From Deltaproteobacteria bacterium (GTDB lineage Bacteria; Myxococcota_A; UBA9160; SZUA-336), in contig JAJDAJ010000098.1 in assembly GCA_029261925.1 (NCBI GenBank), positions 1 through 56,897 of the forward strand: a stretch of DNA of 56,897 nucleotides, written 5' to 3'. Within the stretch, counting starts at the first letter, position 1. The number at the start of each line of letters is the position of its first letter. This document shows positions 1-8,447 of the stretch, in pieces. Both the position numbers and the translations under genes were made by a program. Under the pieces are notes generated by a model. It ran no database searches. It had not been told where the DNA came from and worked only from the letters and a program-made list of their open reading frames with translations.

Positions 1-364
1 CGACCACGATCGCGAGCGTGCAGGCCGAGGCCTCGCGCACGCGCCCCAGCTGATCGCGCACGAACCAGCCCGAGCAGTGGCCGGGCTTCTGCGTGCCGCG
101 CGTGCGCGCGCGGATCGCGTGCGAGCCCAGCTCCACGCCGCGGAGCGAGGCGAGTGGCGCGCGCCACTGACTGGCGAGGATGCCCGGGTCGACGTCGACC
201 ACCAGCTCGTCGGCGGTCACCTCGAAGCGCAGGCCGCCTTCACCGAGCACCAGGCCCGCGCCCACCGGGATCACGAGCCCGCTGACGAGCAGCAGCAGCG
301 CGATCTGGCCGAGCCGGGCTCCACTGCCGACGGGCGCGGCCTCGTGCCAGCGAAGCGGCTCCAT
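1..364 (-). CDS. Membrane protein with bacterial PH-like domain, C-terminus cut off by window edge
   Basis: The frame opens at an ATG ending at 364 and runs off the window start, giving 121 visible residues. One hydrophobic helix lies at about residues 19-40. After it, a beta-rich segment contains the pattern RTRGTQKPGHCSGWF, which resembles the R-T-x-G-x-x-x-P-G-y-x-x-G-x-F signature of small bacterial PH-like domains (bPH type) in membrane proteins. The function is unknown. It precedes the MFS carrier on the same strand only in the sense of lying downstream of it (21 bp apart), so the two may be cotranscribed. The missing C-terminus prevents a firmer call. Confidence 0.6.
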   Translation of the reverse strand, partial: MEPLRWHEAAPVGSGARLGQIALLLLVSGLVIPVGAGLVLGEGGLRFEVTADELVVDVDPGILASQWRAPLASLRGVELGSHAIRARTRGTQKPGHCSGWFVRDQLGRVREASACTLAIVV

Positions 365-385
365 CTCGCGTCGAACCTCCGCGCC

Positions 386-1771
386 TCAGCGCCCGTCCGG
401 GTCGGAGCTCCCCGCCTGCTCGATCGAGCGCCTCAGCTCCTGCTGACGCCGCTCGTCGATCGGGAAGCGCCAGATCAGCGAGACCACGAGCAGCTCCGAG
501 ACCACGGGAATGAAGACGTACGTGTAGCGCAGGCCGGCGATCGCGGCCGCGGAGTTCTCGCCGCCCGGGGTGAAGCCGATCCAGTCGAGCAGCGGGTACC
601 CGATGCCCACGCCGAGGGCGAGCCCGACCTTGGTCGTCATGGTGATCAGCGAGAAGTACAGGCCGGTCCGCTGCTGACCCGACTCCACCGTGTCGAGGTC
701 CGCGACGTCCGCGGCCAGCGAGCGGAGCAGGAAGGGCGTTCCCCCGTACACGACGCCGGACATGAACGACAGCACGCCGAAGAGCCAGGCGTCACCGGGC
801 CCGGGCAGCAGGTAGCCGAGCGTGACGACCACGTGTAGGAGCACGCCGAGGGATGTGGCCCGGTGCTTGCCGATGCGCCGGCTGATGCTGATCCACGCGG
901 GCACCGCGATCGGCCCGGCCAGGAAGTACGCGAGCAGGAGCAGGCTGGTCCACTCGGGCGACTCGAGGATGTCGCCTACGAAGAAGACGAAGACCGACGA
1001 GCGCGCGGAGCCCGGCAGCGCGACCATCAGGTCCGCCACCAGCAGGCGGCGCATGGGCCGGTTGCGGGCGACCAGCGCCCAGGACTCCCACCAGCCCAGG
1101 CGCGGCTCCGGTCGCATGGGTCGCTCGGGCACGAAGAGCACGGCCGCCGCCGTGGTCAGCGGCAGCGCGATGAGCATGAACCAGCCCATGGCCTGCATGC
1201 GCAGTCGCGCCGGCATGCTCACGCCGGTGACCTCGGTGACCGCCGCCGTGGCCAGCACGAGCGCCATGCCCATCAGGCTGAAGAGCTGGATCGTCCCCTG
1301 GATCCGCGAGCGCTCGTGGTAGTCCGGGGTCAGCTCCGCGCCCCACGAGGTGTGCGAGATCGTCAGGAACGTGTAGCCCACGTACAGGGCCACCAGCGCG
1401 CCGAACAGGAAGCCCGGCGTCACGGGTCCGGAGAGCACCGCCTCCGGGAAGAAGATCACGAAGCCCGAGAGCATCAGGATCGGCACCGAGAGCACGATCC
1501 AGTGACGGCGCCGACCGAAGCGCGACGGGAAGCGGTCGCTGAGCACGCCCACGATCGGGTCCGTGAGCATGTCCCAGATCTTCGTGGCCGCGAAGATCGC
1601 GCCCACGGTCGTCATGCCCAGACCCATCTCGGTGGAGTAGAAGGGCGGCAGGTAGATGCTCAGCGGCGTCGTCAGCGCCGCGACCGCGACCGCGGGTCCG
1701 CCGAAGGCGGCCAGCCTCCAGGTGGAGAGCCGGGCGCCGGCGCCCGACACGCCGCGGGAGGATCCATCCAT
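386..1771 (-). CDS. MFS carrier of the GPH (glycoside-pentoside-hexuronide):cation symporter type
   Basis: 461 residues with about twelve hydrophobic helices. The N-terminal half contains KIWDMLTDPIVGVLSDR followed by the Arg-rich loop FGRRRHW, the hallmark of the GPH/MFS_2 branch (melibiose-carrier type), where this D-P-x-x-G-x-x-S-D-R motif lines the cation site. It should sit in the inner membrane and move a sugar or other small solute with a cation; the substrate cannot be read from sequence. The start is the ATG ending at 1771. Genes of this branch in deltaproteobacterial lineages are often not sugar carriers, so substrate assignment is left open. Confidence 0.85.
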   Translation of the reverse strand: MDGSSRGVSGAGARLSTWRLAAFGGPAVAVAALTTPLSIYLPPFYSTEMGLGMTTVGAIFAATKIWDMLTDPIVGVLSDRFPSRFGRRRHWIVLSVPILMLSGFVIFFPEAVLSGPVTPGFLFGALVALYVGYTFLTISHTSWGAELTPDYHERSRIQGTIQLFSLMGMALVLATAAVTEVTGVSMPARLRMQAMGWFMLIALPLTTAAAVLFVPERPMRPEPRLGWWESWALVARNRPMRRLLVADLMVALPGSARSSVFVFFVGDILESPEWTSLLLLAYFLAGPIAVPAWISISRRIGKHRATSLGVLLHVVVTLGYLLPGPGDAWLFGVLSFMSGVVYGGTPFLLRSLAADVADLDTVESGQQRTGLYFSLITMTTKVGLALGVGIGYPLLDWIGFTPGGENSAAAIAGLRYTYVFIPVVSELLVVSLIWRFPIDERRQQELRRSIEQAGSSDPDGR

Positions 1772-1826
1772 CGCGGAGCATCATAGGGGCACGTGCTGCC
1801 GGTTCGTTGCCGGCCCATGTCCCCGC

Positions 1827-2201
1827 CTACTCGCCGAGCAGGGCCTCGCGCAGGGCCGGGACCACGAGCGCCCACTCGGCCTCGATCGCCTCGAGCTGGA
1901 GCTGACCCCGGTTCAGGTTCCCGGCTTTCGCCTCCATCTCGAGCGATCGCGCCAGCTCGAGCAGGGCCATGGCTCCCAGGGTCGCGCTGCTCGACGCCAG
2001 ACCGTGGCTCGAGACCGCCACCGCCTCGGCGTCGGCCTTGCCGACGCCCGCTGCGATCTCCTCGATCAGGTTGGCCGAGCTGTCCGCGTACTGGTTGACG
2101 ATCTTTCGCAGCAGGTCGGCCCCTCGACCCTGGCCCAGCTTGCGGATCTGCCCCACGATCTGCGGATCCAGCGTCGGCGGCGAGCCCGTCGACGACGTCA
2201 C
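1827..2201 (-). CDS. Histidine phosphotransfer (HPt) protein
   Basis: 124 residues from a GTG start that overlaps the stop codon of the response regulator before it (GTGA). The all-alpha protein carries SSHGLASSSATLGA, the HPt signature with phospho-acceptor His66 and the following small/Ala/Ser-rich helix (compare H-x-L-K-G-x-x-x-x-x-G in the family). Family knowledge: HPt domains shuttle phosphate between receiver domains in phosphorelays. The translational coupling to a stand-alone receiver suggests these two are partners. A longer frame extends upstream but only by running antisense-like, low-complexity sequence through the receiver gene, so the GTG start is preferred. Confidence 0.85.
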   Translation of the reverse strand: MTSSTGSPPTLDPQIVGQIRKLGQGRGADLLRKIVNQYADSSANLIEEIAAGVGKADAEAVAVSSHGLASSSATLGAMALLELARSLEMEAKAGNLNRGQLQLEAIEAEWALVVPALREALLGE

Positions 2202-2551
2202 GCCAGGCTCTCCGCCAGCCGCTCCACGAGGCGCGCCGGGCTCAGCGGTTTGTCCACGAAGACGAATCGCCCGGGCTCCAGCCTCCAGGTCTCCGGCGCC
2301 GAGGTGATCACGAGAATCGGTGCCTCGAGTCCGGGTCGCTCGGCGAGCAGCCGCTCGCAGAAGGCGCAGCCGTCCATTCCCGGCATCACCATGTCGGTGA
2401 TGATCGCGTCGAAGCTGCGAGCGAGGGCCAGCTCCAGGCCCTCGCGCCCGTCGCGGGCGACGACCACCTCGTAGCCCTGCCGCTCCAGGACGTGTCGCGC
2501 GATCAGGCTCGCGGTCGGGTCGTCGTCGATGAGCAGGACCGAGCTGGACAA
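2198..2551 (-). CDS. Single-domain response regulator (CheY-like receiver)
   Basis: 117 residues if started at TTG ending at 2551, which places VLLIDDD at residues 5-11. The acidic pocket (Asp9-Asp11), the phospho-acceptor Asp53 in ITDMVMPGMDG, the switch Thr in VITSAP and the Lys in VDKPLSP are all present, so it should be phosphorylatable. There is no output domain. A GAGAGGTGG sequence sits just before the TTG; an in-frame ATG at 2626 would add 25 residues unlike the receiver fold. The gene is coupled to the HPt gene and diverges from the histidine kinase at 2674. Confidence 0.88.
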   Translation of the reverse strand: MSSSVLLIDDDPTASLIARHVLERQGYEVVVARDGREGLELALARSFDAIITDMVMPGMDGCAFCERLLAERPGLEAPILVITSAPETWRLEPGRFVFVDKPLSPARLVERLAESLA

Positions 2552-2553
2552 GC

Positions 2554-2563
2554 ACCACCTCTC
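2554..2563 (-). promoter_or_regulatory. Shine-Dalgarno deciding the TTG start of the receiver gene
   Basis: On the minus strand the bases read GAGAGGTGGT a few bases ahead of the TTG at 2551. This is the only good ribosome-binding match near the start of the receiver fold and argues for TTG over the ATG at 2626. Confidence 0.5.
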
Positions 2564-2673
2564 GCGCGGAAGGGCCGAGCGGTCCTCACGGTCGATTGGC
2601 GCCATTGCTTGAGCGGAGCGCCGCATTTCCGGTTCATGAGACTTGATGCCACGTCCGATGACCAGACTCAGTC

Positions 2674-4515
2674 ATGGGAATCCCGGAGACACTGCGCGCC
2701 CAGCGCCTGGGGCTGCTGGTCATCGGCTCGTCCCTGGTGGCGATCGCGGTCGCATGTGTCCTGGTCCTGTCGTACCTGGAGCGGGAGCGCACCGAGCGTC
2801 TGCGCGCCGCCGGCCTGAGCCTGGTCCAGCTCGTCTCGAGCTTTCCGTACGAGCATCTCGTGGCGTCGGTGGAGGGTCCGGGAGGGCCCCTGGCCGTGCT
2901 CCGGGGAGCTCGCGGGAGCCTCGACCTGGCGTATGCGGCGGTCGTCGACTCGCGCGGCTCGATCGTGTCGCAGGTCGCGACCGACGGCGGGCCCATCCCC
3001 GTGGCCGCCGTGGGCGGTCCCGCCGACTGGATGGGCGAGCGCAGGCTCGAGCTGGCGGACGGGCGCCGGGTCCGCGAGTTCCGCGCGCCGCTGATCCAGT
3101 CGGGCCGCCTGACGGGCCAGCTGCGGCTCGCGTTCTTCGAGCCGGTCTCGCTCTGGGTGCCCCGGAGCACCAGCTTCCTGGCGACGCTGGCCCTGGTGAT
3201 CTTCCTGCTCGCGCCGGTCTTCTACCTGCTGTCGCGTCGCGAGATTCGCCCGGTCTCCGACGTGAGCGCACAGATGCGCTCGCTGGCCGACGGCGACCAG
3301 GTCGACCTGCTGCGCCTCGACGTGCCCGGGGAGCTCGGGGATTTCGTCAGCAGCTTCAATCGCTTCGTGGAGAGGACGCAGCAGCGCCTGAGCGACGTCG
3401 AGCACGACGCGACCGGCTCGCTGGTCTCCGCGCGCGTGGTCTCCTACGAGAAGGCCCGCCTGGAGACCGCGCTCGAGACCCTGCCCGACGGCGCGATCCT
3501 GCTCGACGAGTACGGGGTGGCGGTCCTCTCCACCGAGAAGGCGGCCAGCCTGCTCGGACTGCACGTCGACGACATCCGCGGACGCCGCGCGGCCGAGTGG
3601 GGCACCTCGGAAGATCTGGTGGACTTCGTGGGCCGGTTCGCGGGCGGCGGTGCGCGGATGCTCCGCGCGGCGCGGGTGGAGCTCGCGCCACGGGACGACG
3701 GCCGCCGCATCGGCGTCCAGGCGCACCCGCTCGTCGCGGCGCGAGGTCGAAGCGACGCGCCGGGCACGTTGATCACCCTGCGCGACCTCGCGTCGGAGCG
3801 GATCGACCGGCAGCGACAGAGCGACTTCGTGAGCCACGTGGCCCACGAGCTCAAGTCGCCGCTCAACGTGCTGATGATGTACAGCGAGACGCTGGCCAGC
3901 GAGGAGGGTGAGTCCGAGGAGTTCCGGATCGAGGCCTGCAACGTCATCCGCGACGAGGTCGAGCGCCTCTCCGGCCTGATCAAGACGCTGCTGACGATCG
4001 CGCGGATCGAGTCGGGTACGGTCGCCCTGGACCGCCAGCGGGTCATGATCCGCGACTACCTCCAGGACGCCCTGGAGCTCGCGGCGCGCCCGGCCGGCGG
4101 GCTGGCACTGGACCTGCAGCTCGACGTCGATCGCGACCTGCCCCCGATCTACGTCGACAAGGACCTGCTGCGGGTCGCGCTCAGCAACCTGCTGACGAAC
4201 GCGGTCAAGTACAACCAGCCCGGTGGCTCGGTGCGTCTGATCGCCCACGACGCGGGCGAGGCGATCGAGATCCGCGTCGAGGACACGGGTCTGGGCATCT
4301 CCGAGATCGATCAGCCGCGCATCTTCGAGAAGTTCTTCCGCTCCGACGACAAGGACGCGTCGCAGCGCGGAGGGCACGGCCTCGGCCTGACCCTGGCCCG
4401 GCAGATCGTCGAGCTCCACGCGGGGCGGATCGGTGTCGAGAGCGTGCCGGGCGAGGGCGCGCACTTCTCGATCCTGCTGCCGAAGACGCCGGCGCTGCTC
4501 CAGGAGGCCAAGTGA
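2674..4515 (+). CDS. Membrane-bound PAS sensor histidine kinase
   Basis: 613 residues. Two membrane helices (about 12-34 and 165-187) bracket an extracytoplasmic sensor segment of about 130 residues. A HAMP-like linker follows, then a PAS-like region (about 262-375), a HisKA domain with phospho-acceptor His391 in FVSHVAHELKSPLN, and a HATPase domain with an N-box (NLLTNAVKYNQ), G1 box (DTGLGIS), F box (FEKFFR) and G2 box (GGHGLGLTLAR). It should autophosphorylate and pass phosphate to a receiver. The stop overlaps the GTG of the next receiver gene, so that receiver is the obvious first partner. It starts the long operon that continues into the pilus/secretion genes. Confidence 0.93.
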   Translation: MGIPETLRAQRLGLLVIGSSLVAIAVACVLVLSYLERERTERLRAAGLSLVQLVSSFPYEHLVASVEGPGGPLAVLRGARGSLDLAYAAVVDSRGSIVSQVATDGGPIPVAAVGGPADWMGERRLELADGRRVREFRAPLIQSGRLTGQLRLAFFEPVSLWVPRSTSFLATLALVIFLLAPVFYLLSRREIRPVSDVSAQMRSLADGDQVDLLRLDVPGELGDFVSSFNRFVERTQQRLSDVEHDATGSLVSARVVSYEKARLETALETLPDGAILLDEYGVAVLSTEKAASLLGLHVDDIRGRRAAEWGTSEDLVDFVGRFAGGGARMLRAARVELAPRDDGRRIGVQAHPLVAARGRSDAPGTLITLRDLASERIDRQRQSDFVSHVAHELKSPLNVLMMYSETLASEEGESEEFRIEACNVIRDEVERLSGLIKTLLTIARIESGTVALDRQRVMIRDYLQDALELAARPAGGLALDLQLDVDRDLPPIYVDKDLLRVALSNLLTNAVKYNQPGGSVRLIAHDAGEAIEIRVEDTGLGISEIDQPRIFEKFFRSDDKDASQRGGHGLGLTLARQIVELHAGRIGVESVPGEGAHFSILLPKTPALLQEAK

Positions 4516-4898
4516 GATCGGTGCTGGTCGTGGACGACGAGCCCTACGTCACCCGGGTGACGCGGCTCTGCCTCGAGCGTGCCGGCTACGAGGTCGAAGT
4601 GGTGGCCGACGGCAAGGAGGCGCTCGAGCTCCTGCGCTGGCGGCAGTTCGATGCGGTGATCACGGACATCGTCATGCCCCGGATGTCCGGCCGGGAGCTC
4701 TGCACGACCATCCGCGAGAGCATGCCAGAGCTCGATCTGCCGCTGCTCGTGCTGACCTCGAGCTCCGAGGAGGAGCATCGCGACTGGGCCCGCGAGCTGC
4801 CGCGTACCGAGCTGCTCGAGAAGCCGGTGAGCCCGCGGCAGCTCGTGGAGCGCCTGGCCGAGCTGCTCGGCGACGACAAGTCCGGAGACCGGCCGTGA
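4512..4898 (+). CDS. Single-domain response regulator
   Basis: 128 residues from GTG (4512), overlapping the kinase stop by 4 bp. It has VLVVDDEP at the N-terminus, phospho-acceptor Asp52 in ITDIVMPRMSG, the switch Thr in VLTSSS and Lys in LLEKPVSP. No DNA-binding or enzymatic output follows. Because it is sandwiched between a kinase and an HD-GYP protein with 4-bp overlaps on both sides, it probably relays kinase output to the HD-GYP protein, to the ATPase or to the HPt protein encoded divergently; which of these is not visible from sequence. Confidence 0.9.
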   Translation: MRSVLVVDDEPYVTRVTRLCLERAGYEVEVVADGKEALELLRWRQFDAVITDIVMPRMSGRELCTTIRESMPELDLPLLVLTSSSEEEHRDWARELPRTELLEKPVSPRQLVERLAELLGDDKSGDRP

Positions 4899-6412
4899 AC
4901 ACGCCCACGTCGCGCGAGCTCAAGCTCTCCGCGTACCACCGCATGCTGGAGGGCGCGCTGGGCGGCCATGCAGGGCTGGCCCTGTGTGAGCCGGGAGGTC
5001 GCGTGCTCTGGAGCAGCGACGCGGGCGGAGAGCACGGCATCGAGGCGGCCATCGCCGGGATGCGCGAGCGCGGCTTCGAGTGGGAGTCCGATGCCCGCGG
5101 GGAGTCGCGGCGGAGTGTGGACGCGGAGCGCAGCCTCCTGTACCGCGCGGTGCGTCACGCGGGCGAGGAGGTCGCCTGGGTCTGTGCCATGCTGCGGAGC
5201 GAGTTCCTCGAGGGCCCCAAGCGGAACGCCGAGGCGGCCGCGCGCGTCCTCGACGCCATCAAGGTCGCGGTGGCGGCGGACTGGGCCAGCCAGCTCGAGG
5301 CCGACGGCCTGACCGAGGAGCTCGCGCGTCGCTACGAGGAGCTGAATCTCGTCTACTCGCTCGAGGACGTGGGCCTGGGCGACGACAGCGTCGAGCTGCG
5401 CCGTCTGCTGCACCGGGTCGCGGCGCACATGGACGTGGATCTGGTCGCGTTCGTCAGTCGCGGAGGGGGCGAGCCCCTGTACGCCGTCCGGGACGACACC
5501 TCGATTCCCGGCCTCGATCTCGTCCTGGTGCAGATCGGCGGGAATCTCTTCCGTTTCATCGCGGCCCAGCGTCAGACCGTGGTGATCAACGGCATGGACG
5601 ACGAGCGGCGCGCCTTCCTGCTGCCCCACCTGCCGCTGCGATTCCTCGCGTGTCCCGTCACCCGCGGGGACGTCTCGGGCATGCTGGTCCTGGCTCGAGG
5701 CATCCCGGGGCGCGAGTTCGAGAACGGTGACCGGAGCCTGGCGCACGTGCTCGGCGAGCAGCTCGGCAGCATGCTGCGCAGCCAGTCCTTCCTGCGCGGC
5801 ATGCGGCGCTTCGGGGAGCAGCTCGCCGCTGCCCTGATCGAGGCCGTCGAGGCCAAGGATCCGTACACGCGCGGCCACTCCGAGCGGGTCCAGGCGATCG
5901 CGGTACACCTGGGGCAGAAGCTCGGGCTGAGCGAGCCGGACCTCCAGGACCTGTACTGGGGCGCGATCATGCACGACGTCGGCAAGCTCGGCGTACCCGA
6001 CGTGATCCTGTCGAAGCCCGGCCGCCTCACCGAGGCCGAGTACACCTTCATCAAGACCCACCCCGAGCGCAGCTACGAGATCCTGCGTCACATCGACCAG
6101 GTCAGCCAGAACACCCTGGACGGCGCGCGCTACCACCACGAGCACTTCGAGGGCGGTGGCTACCCCGAGGGCCGGCGCGGCCAGGAGATCCCGGTGCACG
6201 CGCGCGTCATCGCGGTCGCGGATGCGTACGATGCGATGACCAGCTCGCGATCGTATCGGGCCGCCATGCCCCACGACGAGGCCGTGTCGGAGCTGCACCG
6301 GGCCGCGCCGCGCCAGCTCGATCCGGAGGTCGTGCGCGCGTTCGCGAGCTCCTGCGATGCGGACCTGGCCTGGCTCGACGCGATCTCGTTCGGCCGGGAC
6401 CGCAGTGGCTGA
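4895..6412 (+). CDS. HD-GYP domain protein, predicted c-di-GMP phosphodiesterase with GAF-like sensor
   Basis: 505 residues from GTG (4895), overlapping the receiver stop. The N-terminal half (about 1-300) looks like two soluble sensory modules, the second GAF-like (about 165-300). The C-terminal half is an HD-GYP domain: His328 in TRGHSERV, the HD dyad His360-Asp361 in MHDVGKLGVPD, HPERSYEIL, HH at 414-415, the GYP signature in EGGGYPEG (about 419-426) and ADAYDAMTSSRSYR. Metal ligands and GYP are all present, so hydrolysis of c-di-GMP is expected. It overlaps by 8 bp the ATPase gene, whose N-terminus resembles a c-di-GMP-binding domain. Confidence 0.92.
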   Translation: MNTPTSRELKLSAYHRMLEGALGGHAGLALCEPGGRVLWSSDAGGEHGIEAAIAGMRERGFEWESDARGESRRSVDAERSLLYRAVRHAGEEVAWVCAMLRSEFLEGPKRNAEAAARVLDAIKVAVAADWASQLEADGLTEELARRYEELNLVYSLEDVGLGDDSVELRRLLHRVAAHMDVDLVAFVSRGGGEPLYAVRDDTSIPGLDLVLVQIGGNLFRFIAAQRQTVVINGMDDERRAFLLPHLPLRFLACPVTRGDVSGMLVLARGIPGREFENGDRSLAHVLGEQLGSMLRSQSFLRGMRRFGEQLAAALIEAVEAKDPYTRGHSERVQAIAVHLGQKLGLSEPDLQDLYWGAIMHDVGKLGVPDVILSKPGRLTEAEYTFIKTHPERSYEILRHIDQVSQNTLDGARYHHEHFEGGGYPEGRRGQEIPVHARVIAVADAYDAMTSSRSYRAAMPHDEAVSELHRAAPRQLDPEVVRAFASSCDADLAWLDAISFGRDRSG

Positions 6413-8447
6413 GGTCTCGAGGTCCCGCGTCGGGGTCGCGACGTACCTGGCGCCCGACGGTGCTCTCGATGAAGAGGAGCGCGTCGACGCGCTGGCCGGG
6501 GCGATCGATTCCTGCGTCACCTCGGGCGAGCTCGAGGTGGTGGTGGACCTCACGGCCGCCGCCACCGTCGGCAGCCGCGGGCTCGAGGTCCTGCTCGACG
6601 CCCAGGCCGCGCTCGCGCGCCCCGGCGGCGAGCTTCGCATCGCGGGCGCGAACGCCTCCGTCCGCGAGGTTCTCCGGATCACCGGCGCGGACCGGCAGAT
6701 CGGGCTGATCGAGCCGGACGGGGCGGAGGCCTCCGCGGAGCCCGCGCCGGCGCGCCCCGACGCGCGGCGCCGCATCGGCGAGATCCTCCGGGACCGCGGC
6801 GCGCTGAGCGAGGAGACCATCGAGGAGGCGCTCCGGCTGCAGAAGGCCACGGGCCGGAGGCTGGTCGAGATCGTCCTGGAGAAGGGCTGGGCGCCGGAGG
6901 GCGAGGTGCTGGCCGCGCTCGCCGAGCAGCTCGGCGTGCCGTGCGTGTCGCTGCGTGCGGGCCTGTACGACCCGGTATCCGCCCGGCTGATCGATGCGCC
7001 CGTGGCGCGGCGCCACCAGGTGGTGCCGCTCTTCCACGTGCACGGCGTGCTCTACCTCGCCACCCCGGATCCGCAGGCGGTCCCGACGATCGACGCGATC
7101 GAGGACCTGACCGGTCACAAGGTCAAGCCCGTCATCGCGAGTACGGATCAGATCCTCGCCACGATCGCGGAGGCCCACTCCCAGCACAGCAATCTGGCCG
7201 AGTACCTGGGAGATTTCGACAGCGATCTCCAGCTCGTCGAGGACCTCTCCGAGCAGGGACTCGACGCCATCGACCAGCTGGCCGAGGGCAGCCCGGTCAT
7301 CAACCTGATCAACGGCATCATCCAGCGCGCGGTGCGGGACCGGGCCAGCGACATCCATATCGAGCGCTCGCGGGCCCGCTGTCGCGTGCGGCTCCGCGTG
7401 GACGGCGTGCTGTACACGATCATGTCGCCGCCGATCGAGATCCACCCGGCGCTCATCTCCCGCCTCAAGGTGATGGCGAACCTCGACATCGCCGAGAGGC
7501 GGCTGCCGCAGGACGGACGCCTGCAGGTCGCGACGAGCGGACGCGTCGTGGACCTGCGCTTCAGCTCGCTGCCCGGGATCTTCGGCGAGAAGGTGGTGCT
7601 GCGCCTGCTCGACAAGACCCAGGCCATCCTCGACGTGGACGAGATCGGCCTGGTCGAGGAGAACTCGGCTCTGTTCAAGGAGCTGCTCGACCGCAGCCAC
7701 GGCCTGCTGCTGGTGACCGGACCGACGGGCAGCGGCAAGACCACCTCGCTGTACGCGGCGCTGAGTCACCTCAACAGCCCGGGCAAGAACATCGTCACGA
7801 TCGAGGATCCGGTGGAGTACCAGATCGAGGGCATCAACCAGAACCAGGTGCGCGAGTCGATCGGTCTCGGCTTCGCGCGGATCCTCAAGCACGTGCTGCG
7901 GCAGGACCCCGACATCGTCATGGTCGGAGAGATCCGCGAGCGCGAGACGGCCCAGATCGCCGTCGAGGCGGCGCTCACCGGTCACCTGGTGCTCTCCACG
8001 CTGCACACCAACGACAGCGTCGGCGCGATCACACGCCTGCTCGACATGAAGATCGAGCCGTTCCTGCTCTCGTCGGCGCTGATCGGGGTCATGGCGCAGC
8101 GGCTGGTTCGGGCCGTGTGTGACGAGTGCGCGACCTCGTACGTGGCGCCGGCCGAGGCCCTGGTCGATCTCGGCATCGACGTGAGCAAGAAGACGCGGCT
8201 GCGCCGGGGGCGGGGCTGCGCCGACTGCTACGACTCGGGGTACCGGGGCCGCCTGCCGATCCACGAGATCGTGCGGGTCGATCAGAGGCTCCAGCAGCTG
8301 ATCGTGTCGGCTCCGTCGCAGGACGACCTGACCGCCTACGCGCAGAGCAACGACCTGCGGCGCCTGTTCGACGACGGGAGCGCGCGGGTGCTGGCGGGCG
8401 AGACGACGCCCGAGGAGATCCTGCGCGTCGTCGGAAGGCCCGCCTGA
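6405..8447 (+). CDS. gspE: STAS-MshEN-GspE/PilB assembly ATPase
   Basis: 680 residues from GTG (6405). Order: a STAS-like domain (about 5-105; VVVDLTAAATVGSRGLE around 45-61), a linker, then two 24-residue repeats at 123-146 (R-I-G ... G-x-L ... L-R-L-Q) and 152-175 (R-L-V ... G ... L-A-E-Q) separated by exactly five residues, matching the MshEN c-di-GMP-binding layout. The ATPase core has an Asp box, Walker A GPTGSGKT (439-446), Walker B near 503-512, a His box (STLHTNDS) and a zinc tetracysteine (Cys572, 575, 605, 608). It powers pilin polymerisation from the cytoplasm. The STAS extension is unusual. An ATG 48 bp upstream is possible but adds residues overlapping the HD-GYP gene. Confidence 0.93.
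   Translation: MAEVSRSRVGVATYLAPDGALDEEERVDALAGAIDSCVTSGELEVVVDLTAAATVGSRGLEVLLDAQAALARPGGELRIAGANASVREVLRITGADRQIGLIEPDGAEASAEPAPARPDARRRIGEILRDRGALSEETIEEALRLQKATGRRLVEIVLEKGWAPEGEVLAALAEQLGVPCVSLRAGLYDPVSARLIDAPVARRHQVVPLFHVHGVLYLATPDPQAVPTIDAIEDLTGHKVKPVIASTDQILATIAEAHSQHSNLAEYLGDFDSDLQLVEDLSEQGLDAIDQLAEGSPVINLINGIIQRAVRDRASDIHIERSRARCRVRLRVDGVLYTIMSPPIEIHPALISRLKVMANLDIAERRLPQDGRLQVATSGRVVDLRFSSLPGIFGEKVVLRLLDKTQAILDVDEIGLVEENSALFKELLDRSHGLLLVTGPTGSGKTTSLYAALSHLNSPGKNIVTIEDPVEYQIEGINQNQVRESIGLGFARILKHVLRQDPDIVMVGEIRERETAQIAVEAALTGHLVLSTLHTNDSVGAITRLLDMKIEPFLLSSALIGVMAQRLVRAVCDECATSYVAPAEALVDLGIDVSKKTRLRRGRGCADCYDSGYRGRLPIHEIVRVDQRLQQLIVSAPSQDDLTAYAQSNDLRRLFDDGSARVLAGETTPEEILRVVGRPA

Noticed and set aside
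2597..2611. Possible sigma-54 promoter (TGGC ... TTGC-like) before the kinase gene
   Set aside because: The GG and GC elements are about 7 bases apart and not 10, so the spacing does not fit.
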